From: an uncultured Bacilli bacterium
Lineage (GTDB): Bacteria > Bacillota_I > Bacilli_A > RF39 > UBA660
Assembly (NCBI GenBank): GCA_934098555.1
Contig: CAKOOQ010000022.1
Location: 1 to 19,905 of the forward strand
DNA: 19,905 nt
Direction: 5' to 3'
Each line of letters starts with the position of its first letter. Within the stretch, counting starts at the first letter, position 1. The notes beneath the pieces were generated by a model, which saw only the letters and a program-made list of their open reading frames with translations, did no database searches and was not told the origin of the DNA. The position numbers and the translations under genes were made by a program. This document shows positions 14,258 to 19,905 of the stretch, piece after piece.

Positions 14258-14365
14258 ATGATAAAAATAATTATTAAAGATATTAGAAAATTTTTAAGAG
14301 AAAGTACCAAAACGGGTATTAGAAATTATTCATTTAAAACATTGCTGAAAATAGCAAAGAAATAA
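14258..14365 (+). CDS. Possible 35-residue cationic small protein
   Basis: ATG 14258 to TAA 14363-14365 in the gap between the tRNA terminator and mscL. The peptide starts MIKIIIKDIRKFLRE and ends LLKIAKK; it holds 11 Lys/Arg against one Asp and one Glu, mixed with Ile/Leu, so it could form a cationic amphipathic helix. Only a weak AGAAG precedes the ATG. A TATACT at 14238-14243, just past the terminator, would give an almost leaderless transcript. Without homologues it may well be chance in AT-rich DNA. Confidence 0.2.
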   Translation: MIKIIIKDIRKFLRESTKTGIRNYSFKTLLKIAKK

Positions 14366-14389
14366 TATCTTTTTCTTTTAATATTTCTG

Positions 14390-14398
14390 TGCTATTCT
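14390..14398 (+). promoter_or_regulatory. Possible extended -10 promoter of mscL
   Basis: TGCTATTCT (14390-14398) is an extended -10 element placing a start near 14405, just before the AAAGGAAG ribosome binding site. No good -35 hexamer is seen. Confidence 0.4.
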
Positions 14399-14420
14399 TT
14401 ATGTGAAAGGAAGTTTTTAT

Positions 14421-14840
14421 ATGATTAAAGAATTTAAAGAGTTTATTAAAAGAGGTAATGTATTAGACCTTGCTGTCGGCGTTATTGTAGGAGGGGCTTT
14501 TTCAAGTATTGTCACCTCTCTTGTTAATAATATTTTATCTCCTTTATTAGGTATTATTTTAGGTGGTATTGATTTTTCAGGTCTATCTATTACGATTAAG
14601 GATGCCAATATTCAATATGGTATATTTATTCAAAGTGTTATTGATTTTTTAATTGTTTCTTTTTGTATTTTCTTACTTGTTAAATTTATTAACAAAATGA
14701 CACATTTAGAAAAGAAAGAAGAATCTAAAAAAGTTGAGCCTAAAAAAAGTGATGAAGTTCGTCTTTTAGAAGAGATAAGAGATTTATTGGAAAAAGAAGA
14801 ACCTAAGAAAAAGAAAAGCACGAAGTCAAAAAATGACTAG
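14421..14840 (+). CDS. mscL: Large-conductance mechanosensitive channel MscL
   Basis: A 139-residue pentameric inner-membrane channel that opens under membrane tension to release solutes in osmotic downshock. The N-terminal amphipathic helix and pore helix carry the family signature FKEFIKRGNVLDLAVGVIVG (4-23); TM1 spans about 15-45 and TM2 about 70-93. The C-terminal cytoplasmic helix is highly charged (Lys/Glu). The periplasmic-type loop is short, as in other Firmicutes. The start is the ATG at 14421, with AAAGGAAG upstream; an in-frame GTG at 14403 lies before that site and is not used. It is a single-gene unit: the terminator at 14819-14849 overlaps its last codons. Confidence 0.95.
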   Translation: MIKEFKEFIKRGNVLDLAVGVIVGGAFSSIVTSLVNNILSPLLGIILGGIDFSGLSITIKDANIQYGIFIQSVIDFLIVSFCIFLLVKFINKMTHLEKKEESKKVEPKKSDEVRLLEEIRDLLEKEEPKKKKSTKSKND

Positions 14841-14849
14841 TGTTTTTTT
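14819..14849 (+). terminator. Terminator overlapping the end of mscL
   Basis: AGTCA (14824-14828) / TGACT (14834-14838), extended by CAC (14819-14821) / GTG (14840-14842) across small bulges, then seven T (14843-14849). The stop codon lies inside the hairpin. Confidence 0.65.
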
Positions 14850-14860
14850 CTTAATTATTG

Positions 14861-14866
14861 TATACT
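14861..14866 (+). promoter_or_regulatory. Possible -10 box of xfp
   Basis: TATACT at 14861-14866, 26 bases before the ATG with GAGAGG in between. I see no convincing -35 at 16-18 bases, partly because the mscL terminator occupies that place. Confidence 0.4.
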
Positions 14867-14892
14867 GTTTATAGGATAGAGAGGGTAATAGT

Positions 14893-17241
14893 ATGCAGAA
14901 AATGACACTTAATGAAGAAGAATTAAAAAGAATCGATGGTTATTTTAGAGCCTCCAATTATTTATCCGCCGCGGCTTTATATTTAAAAGATAATCCTCTT
15001 TTAAGAAGACCTCTTTCTTTTGCAGATATAAAAACTAAATTAGTGGGCCACTGGGGGAGTGCCCCTGGCCAAAATCTTTGCTATATACATTGCAACCGTG
15101 TTATCGATAAATATAATTTAAATATGATGTGGGTAGTGGGTCCTGGTCATGCTGGACAATCGGCAATGGTGCAGTCTTATTTTGAAGGAACGTATACAGA
15201 GTGTTATAAGGAGTTTACGGAAGATGAAGAAGGTTTACGTAAATTTTTAAAACATTTTAGTTTTCCAGGTGGAACTTCTAGTCATGTGGCACCAGAAGTT
15301 CCCGGAAGTATTAATGAAGGCGGTGAACTTGGGTATAGTCTTGTTCACGCCTTTGGCGCTGTTTTAGATAATCCATCTTTAATCGCAACTGTAATTGTGG
15401 GAGATGGGGAAGCCGAAACGGGACCTCTTGCTACGAGTTGGCATTGTAACAAACTTTTAAATGCTCAAAAAGATGGCGTTGTTTTACCAATTTTACATCT
15501 TAATGGTTATAAAATTGCCAATCCAACTATCTTTGCACGCATTAGTGAAGAAGAACTTCTATCTTTCTTTAAGGGGTGTGGTTGGGAACCTTATATTGTT
15601 GATTCGAAAAAAGAAGAAAATATCCACGAACAAATGGCACAGGTAATGGATGAAGTCATCACAAGAATTAAATTAATCCAAGAAGAAGCAAGAGAAAAAG
15701 GTGTGATAAAAAGACCTATTTGGCCCATGATTATTTTAAAAACGCCTAAAGGTTTTACGGGTCCTAAAGAAGTGGATGGGAAAAAAATTGAAGATTCATT
15801 TCGGTCTCATCAAGTTCCTATCGAGGTGAATGAAGATCATCCTGAAAGTCTAGAAATTTTAGAAAGGTGGCTAAAGAGCTATCATCCAGAAGAATTATTT
15901 GATGAAAAAGGAAGATTAAAAGATACTTACCGAGTGATGCCTATAAAAGAAAGAAGAATGAGTGCGAATAAAAATGCAAATGGCGGTCTGGTAAAAGAGC
16001 CTTTAAAACTTCCCAATATCTTAAAATATGGTATACGCATTCCTTATCCTGGCAATGATGAAAAAGAAGATATGAAAGTTCTTGGTCGATATTTAAAAGA
16101 TGTTATTTTATTAAATCCAACTAATTTCCGCCTTTTTGGTCCCGATGAAGCTTTATCCAATCGTCTTTATTCTGTATTTGAAGTTACCAAAAGACAATTT
16201 GAAGGTAAAATTTTAGCAGACGATGAGCTTTTAAGTACCGAAGGTCGTGTGATTGATTCTATGCTATCTGAGCATGTTTGTGAAGGCTTATTAGAAGGTT
16301 ATCTTTTGACGGGGCGACATGGTATTTTTCATAGTTATGAATCTTTTATGCGAATTGTTGATTCCATGATTAGTCAGCACGCTAAGTGGTTAAAAGTTTC
16401 TAGTGAACTTGCTTGGCGAAAACCTATTGCGAGCCTAAATTTACTTGTAACAAGTCATTGCTGGCAACAAGATCATAATGGCTACACACATCAAGATCCG
16501 GGTATGATTAATCATATTTTAACTAAGAAATCTTCGATTGCCCGCATTTATTTGCCGTGTGATGCCAATACCTTAATTTCTGTGATGGATCATTGTTTAA
16601 AAAGTGAAAATTATATTAACTTAATTATTGCCAGTAAACATCCACGACCAGAGTGGTTAGGTATGAAAGAGGCAATTCGGCATTGTGAAAAAGGTCTTGG
16701 TATCTTTGGCTTTGCCAGTAACGATTTAGATAATAATCCCGATGTTGTTTTAGCTTGTGCCGGGGATACCCCGACTCTTGAAGTTATGGCGGCGACAAGT
16801 ATTTTAAGACATTGGCTACCTAATTTAAAAGTAAGAGTTGTTAATGTGGTTGATTTAATGAAACTAGAAAGTCATGAAAATCATCCGCATGGTTTAACTG
16901 ACAAAGAATTTGATGCCATTTTTACGAAAAACAAACCTGTTATTTTTGCTTTCCATGGTTATCCTAATGTCATTCATGAGCTTACTTATAAAAGAACGAA
17001 CCAAAATATCCATGTCAGGGGCTATATGGAAGAGGGAACTATCACGACACCTTTTGATATGCGAGTTCAAAATAAGCTAGATCGTTATCACTTGATTTTA
17101 CTCGCTTTAAAATATCTTCCAGAATTCGATACGTTTGCCTTAAAAACCTATTGTAATGAGCAATTAAAAAAACATGAAGTCTATATCCGAGAATATGGTA
17201 AAGATTTAGACGAGGTTACTAATTGGCATTGGGACCTTTAA
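14893..17241 (+). CDS. xfp: Xylulose-5-phosphate / fructose-6-phosphate phosphoketolase
   Basis: A 782-residue thiamine-diphosphate enzyme that splits xylulose-5-phosphate (and often fructose-6-phosphate) with phosphate to give acetyl-phosphate plus glyceraldehyde-3-phosphate (or erythrose-4-phosphate); cytosolic. Family motifs are complete: LVGHWGSAPGQN (50-61, His53), VGPGHAGQ (82-89), the cofactor motif GDGEAETG (170-177), HLNGYKIANPT (202-212), FRSHQVP, LFGPDEALSNRL (414-424), LSEHVCEG (458-465) and CWQQDHNGYTHQDPG (523-537). Length is that of a full enzyme (about 790-820). GAGAGG precedes the ATG; a second ATG three codons in is possible. A strong terminator follows. Substrate range (Xfp versus xylulose-only) cannot be told by eye. 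Acetyl-phosphate made here would feed ATP synthesis by acetate kinase. Confidence 0.96.
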   Translation: MQKMTLNEEELKRIDGYFRASNYLSAAALYLKDNPLLRRPLSFADIKTKLVGHWGSAPGQNLCYIHCNRVIDKYNLNMMWVVGPGHAGQSAMVQSYFEGTYTECYKEFTEDEEGLRKFLKHFSFPGGTSSHVAPEVPGSINEGGELGYSLVHAFGAVLDNPSLIATVIVGDGEAETGPLATSWHCNKLLNAQKDGVVLPILHLNGYKIANPTIFARISEEELLSFFKGCGWEPYIVDSKKEENIHEQMAQVMDEVITRIKLIQEEAREKGVIKRPIWPMIILKTPKGFTGPKEVDGKKIEDSFRSHQVPIEVNEDHPESLEILERWLKSYHPEELFDEKGRLKDTYRVMPIKERRMSANKNANGGLVKEPLKLPNILKYGIRIPYPGNDEKEDMKVLGRYLKDVILLNPTNFRLFGPDEALSNRLYSVFEVTKRQFEGKILADDELLSTEGRVIDSMLSEHVCEGLLEGYLLTGRHGIFHSYESFMRIVDSMISQHAKWLKVSSELAWRKPIASLNLLVTSHCWQQDHNGYTHQDPGMINHILTKKSSIARIYLPCDANTLISVMDHCLKSENYINLIIASKHPRPEWLGMKEAIRHCEKGLGIFGFASNDLDNNPDVVLACAGDTPTLEVMAATSILRHWLPNLKVRVVNVVDLMKLESHENHPHGLTDKEFDAIFTKNKPVIFAFHGYPNVIHELTYKRTNQNIHVRGYMEEGTITTPFDMRVQNKLDRYHLILLALKYLPEFDTFALKTYCNEQLKKHEVYIREYGKDLDEVTNWHWDL

Positions 17242-17263
17242 AAAAATGTAAATAAAATGTAAA

Positions 17264-17300
17264 AAATCACCGAAAAAAAAGGAAATCGGTGATTTTTTTT
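17264..17300 (+). terminator. Intrinsic terminator of xfp
   Basis: Ten-base stem AAATCACCGA (17264-17273) / TCGGTGATTT (17286-17295) with a 12-base A-rich loop, followed by a T run to 17300. The A tract before the stem makes it partly bidirectional. Confidence 0.9.
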
Positions 17301-17312
17301 GAATATATAAGT

Positions 17313-17345
17313 AGGAGGATAATTTTTTTCCTCCTTAGAAAGGAG
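17313..17345 (+). promoter_or_regulatory. Three-element SD-sequestering structure before comEA
   Basis: AGGAGG (17313-17318), CCTCCTT (17330-17336) and AAGGAG (17340-17345, the comEA ribosome binding site) lie in order. CTCCTT can pair with AAGGAG across a 3-base AGA loop and hide the site; alternatively CCTCCT can pair with the upstream AGGAGG and free it. The two hairpins exclude each other. That it acts as a switch is inferred. Confidence 0.45.
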
Positions 17346-17352
17346 AAATGCT

Positions 17353-17958
17353 ATGGATGAAACTCTTTTGTTTTGTAAGAATCACAAACTTTTTTGTACT
17401 CTTTTCTTTGTCTTTCTTTTTCTAGCCGGTTTCTTTGGCTTTTACTTAAATGAGGGTGATGCTTCCGAATCGTTTACGTGCCCAAGTGAAACTTCTACTA
17501 AATTAGAGGCAGAAGAAAAAGAATTTATGGTAGATATTAAAGGGGCTGTGGTATCACCTGGTGTTTATAAGGTAGAAAAAAGCATGATAGTAAATGATGT
17601 TATCACTCTTGCTGGTGGCCTTTTAGAAAGTGCTGACACGAGCAATCTTAATTTAAGTAAGCAGGTAAGTGCCGAGATGGTTATCACCGTTTTTACGAAA
17701 GAAGAAGTTAAAGAAGAAAAAAAACAAAAAACATCATTAGAAATGAGTAGTGATGTCAAAACAAGTACTAAAATATCTTTAAATACGGCCACTTTAGAAG
17801 AGTTACTTACTTTACCAAGTATCGGCGAAGCCAAGGCCAAACTTATTATTGAATATCGTGAAACCTGTGGTCTTTTTAAAGAACTTGAGGAATTGAAAAA
17901 TATTAAAGGCATCGGTGAAGCTGTTTATGAAAAATTGGTCCCATATATTAGCCTTTAA
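17353..17958 (+). CDS. comEA: Competence DNA-binding receptor ComEA
   Basis: A 201-residue membrane-anchored DNA receptor for natural transformation. One transmembrane helix (about 14-32) is followed by an SLBB domain (about 58-115; VDIKGAVVSPGVYKV) and, after a Lys/Glu-rich linker, a double helix-hairpin-helix DNA-binding domain (about 140-201; ISLNTATLEELLTLPSIG and LKNIKGIGEAVYEKL). The domain order is the standard ComEA order. It binds incoming double-stranded DNA outside the membrane and hands it to ComEC. AAAGGAG precedes the ATG at 17353, inside the hairpin region described separately. Its last 32 bases overlap the comEC start. No clear promoter is seen between the xfp terminator and this gene. 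Confidence 0.95.
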   Translation: MDETLLFCKNHKLFCTLFFVFLFLAGFFGFYLNEGDASESFTCPSETSTKLEAEEKEFMVDIKGAVVSPGVYKVEKSMIVNDVITLAGGLLESADTSNLNLSKQVSAEMVITVFTKEEVKEEKKQKTSLEMSSDVKTSTKISLNTATLEELLTLPSIGEAKAKLIIEYRETCGLFKELEELKNIKGIGEAVYEKLVPYISL

Positions 17959-19905
17959 ATTTTTCTTCCTCTTTCTTTTTCTCTGTTTTTTAAGTCGCTT
18001 TTTCTTGCTTTCTTGTTTTCCGCCTCATAGCAAATATCAAGAAAGTGACCGAGAATTTACAGGAAGAATCGTTTCTTTTAAAGTTGAAGAGGACTTTTTA
18101 TCCCTAAAAGTGAAAAATAAAGAAACGGTGATAGCTTATTACTATTTTAAAAATGAAATCGAAAAAGAAACTTATGCCAAGATATTAAAAATAGACCAAA
18201 CACTTCATTTAAAAGGTAAGTTTGATACGCCAAATAAAGCCTCTATCTTTAATACGTTTGATTATCGAGGTTATTTACAACAACAAAATATTTTTTATGT
18301 GCTAAAAGTAGATAGTTTGGAAATTTTAGACCCTCCTCGTTTTATTTATCAAATAAAAAATCGTCTTCTTTCTTATCTTAAAGGTTTTTCTTCGTCTTCT
18401 TATTATCAAGCTTTTCTTTTTGGAGATACCAGTACTTTAGATAAGGATAGCTTAAATCAAAATGGAATTGGTCACTTATTTGCCGTATCTGGTATGCATG
18501 TAAGTTTTTTTCTAACTCTTTATGAAAGACTCTTTAAAAGAAAAAGCAAAGTATCTTCTTGCCTTTTAGGATTGTTTTTACTTTTCTATGCTTTTCTTAC
18601 TAATTTTACAGTTTCTATCATAAGAGTCATTGGTGTTTATTATTTATATCAATTAAGTGAAAAGTATAATCTTGGTCTTGAAAGACGGACCTGTCTTATC
18701 CTTGTTGGATTATTATTACTAATTTATCAGCCTTATTTTCTTTATCAAGTTTCCTTTTTATTTTCTTTTGGTATTTCTTTTTCATTATCTTTTCTTCGAC
18801 CATCCTCACATTATATTTTATCTCTTCTAAAATCTTCGTTTGTTTCTTTGCTTGCTTCTTTGCCTATCATGGGTCTTTATTTCTATGAAATAAATCTATG
18901 TTCTTTTTTCTTTAATCTTCTTTTCATTCCTCTTGTTACTTTTCTTTTATTTCCTCTTTGCTTTTTAAGTGTTGTGCTACCTTTTTTAAATCCTCTTTTT
19001 TCTTTAGTTATTCAAATTTTTGAAACATTAAATACTTTTTGCAGTCACATCACCTTTGGCCTTATTGTTATACCTAAAATGCCCTTATGGTATGCTGTTT
19101 TTCTTTTTGGCTTAATCCTTCTTATGTTGTCTTCCAAAGAAAGGCAAAAACTTTTTTTTACTCTTATTATGACCGCGCTTATTTTATTAAAACTATTGGT
19201 GTATTTAGATTCTTCGTTATCCGTTTATTACTTGGATGTTGGTCAAGGCGATGCCACTTTTCTTTTAACGCCGCATCATAAAGAAGCCATTTTAATCGAT
19301 ACCGGTGGGAAGGTGGGGAGTAAAAAAAGTTATCTTTCAACAAATTTAGTCCGTTTTATGCATTCCTTGGGTGTTTCGAAAATAAATTATCTTATTATTA
19401 CACACGGCGACTACGACCATATGGGAGAAGCAATAAATCTTGTAGATAACTTTAAAGTAGAAAAAGTTATTTTCAATTGTGGAGAGTTTAATGAATTGGA
19501 AAAAGAATTAATTAAAGTATTAGACAAAAAGAAAATTAAATATTATTCATGTCTTAAAAAATTAAATATAGATAATAACAAATTATTTTTTTTACAAACG
19601 AAACTTTATGATAATGAAAATGATAATTCAAATGTTATTTATACTGAACTTGATGGTTATAAGTTTATGTTTATGGGAGACGCTGGAGTAGAAAAAGAGA
19701 AAGACATATTAAATAAATATAATATATCTGGTATTGATGTATTAAAAATTGGACACCATGGAAGTAAAACAAGTAGTAGTAAAGAATTTATAAATGAAAT
19801 CAATCCAAAATATTCAATAATTAGTGTTGGCAAAAACAACAGATATGGTCATCCCAATAAAGAAGTATTAAATAATTTGAGTGATTCAAAAATATATAGG
19901 ACAGA
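17927..19905 (+). CDS. comEC: Competence DNA-translocation channel ComEC (3' end outside the window)
   Basis: The frame from ATG 17927 is open to the last base: 659 codons without a stop or frameshift. Start MKNWSHILAFKFFF, with GGTGAAG six bases upstream; it lies inside comEA, overlapping by 32 bases. An N-terminal helix pair leads to the OB-like DUF4131 region (about 40-150), the competence membrane domain with the signature GIGHLFAVSGMHV (180-192), and a C-terminal metallo-beta-lactamase-like domain: LDVGQGD (436-442), THGDYDH (492-498), MGDAG (583-587) and KIGHHGSKTSSS (607-618). It forms the channel that pulls single-stranded DNA into the cell; the last domain is thought to degrade the other strand, and its metal ligands are all present. 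Probably only a few dozen residues are missing at the right edge (the family's closing YRTD motif is just beginning). Confidence 0.95.
   Translation, partial: MKNWSHILAFKFFFLFLFLCFLSRFFLLSCFPPHSKYQESDREFTGRIVSFKVEEDFLSLKVKNKETVIAYYYFKNEIEKETYAKILKIDQTLHLKGKFDTPNKASIFNTFDYRGYLQQQNIFYVLKVDSLEILDPPRFIYQIKNRLLSYLKGFSSSSYYQAFLFGDTSTLDKDSLNQNGIGHLFAVSGMHVSFFLTLYERLFKRKSKVSSCLLGLFLLFYAFLTNFTVSIIRVIGVYYLYQLSEKYNLGLERRTCLILVGLLLLIYQPYFLYQVSFLFSFGISFSLSFLRPSSHYILSLLKSSFVSLLASLPIMGLYFYEINLCSFFFNLLFIPLVTFLLFPLCFLSVVLPFLNPLFSLVIQIFETLNTFCSHITFGLIVIPKMPLWYAVFLFGLILLMLSSKERQKLFFTLIMTALILLKLLVYLDSSLSVYYLDVGQGDATFLLTPHHKEAILIDTGGKVGSKKSYLSTNLVRFMHSLGVSKINYLIITHGDYDHMGEAINLVDNFKVEKVIFNCGEFNELEKELIKVLDKKKIKYYSCLKKLNIDNNKLFFLQTKLYDNENDNSNVIYTELDGYKFMFMGDAGVEKEKDILNKYNISGIDVLKIGHHGSKTSSSKEFINEINPKYSIISVGKNNRYGHPNKEVLNNLSDSKIYRT

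Noticed and set aside
14417..14821. Two antisense frames inside mscL
   Set aside because: They are shadows of the conserved mscL frame with no start signals.
17565..17912. Antisense 115-residue frame inside comEA
   Set aside because: It mirrors the SLBB and HhH coding region; no ribosome binding site and no recognisable product.
19087..19839. Short frames on both strands near the right edge
   Set aside because: They lie inside the uninterrupted comEC frame, whose MBL motifs are clear.
17959..19905. Possible broken or missing comEC gene after comEA
   Set aside because: Translating from ATG 17927 gives an unbroken frame to the window end with all expected motifs, so it is only cut by the edge.
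19490..19905. More A-rich stretch at the end of comEC as a sign of transfer
   Set aside because: The change from T-rich to A-rich follows from leaving the hydrophobic membrane domain for the soluble, Lys/Asn-rich MBL domain.

Overview
The window looks like the chromosome of a low-GC Gram-positive bacterium of the Bacilli / Mycoplasmatota-like branch, possibly an uncultured gut lineage such as RF39 or a relative of Erysipelotrichia. This is inferred from the AT-rich DNA, the TTA/AAA/GAA codon preference, the tmcAL, yceD-rpmF, comEA-comEC and sirA-like genes, and strong AGGAGG-type ribosome binding sites. UGA is used as a stop (yceD and the sirA-like gene end in TGA) and Trp is TGG, so the code is the standard bacterial one, not the Mycoplasma code.

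Left part (1-9605): an XRE-type regulator with a Cys-rich tail faces a five-gene rightward cluster. The first gene encodes an SPFH (stomatin/flotillin-like) protein ending in a SHOCT domain. The next four proteins all begin with a four-cysteine zinc ribbon: a TFIIB-ribbon membrane protein, a multi-pass membrane protein, a membrane-anchored M4 (thermolysin-like) metallopeptidase with surface modules, and a membrane-anchored protein with calcium-binding TSP3 repeats, a VWA domain and a C-terminal domain with a papain-like Cys/His/Asp pattern. The first two of these four resemble the B. subtilis YdjGHI envelope module; the two large surface proteins are attached to it here. My hypothesis is an SPFH scaffold on the inner membrane face that collects zinc-ribbon-tagged surface peptidases. 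A strong terminator separates the first three genes from the last two.

Middle part (9606-14238): a divergent transketolase-like protein lacking several canonical active-site histidines, a SirA-like replication inhibitor, tmcAL on the opposite strand (tail-to-tail overlap), then yceD and rpmF from a promoter that overlaps the tmcAL promoter back to back, and tRNA-Arg(ACG) and tRNA-Pro(TGG) closed by a near-perfect terminator. The rpmF product (L32) carries a short leader matching the Prp-protease site known from Firmicutes ribosomal protein L27. I consider this the sharpest single anomaly in the window.

Right part (14239-19905): mscL, xfp (phosphoketolase) and the DNA-uptake pair comEA-comEC, each of the first two closed by its own terminator. 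comEC starts inside comEA and runs off the right end, missing only its last residues. Upstream of comEA three complementary elements could form alternative hairpins that hide or expose its ribosome binding site. There is no gene-free stretch longer than 300 bases, and no insertion sequence, CRISPR array or prophage is visible.
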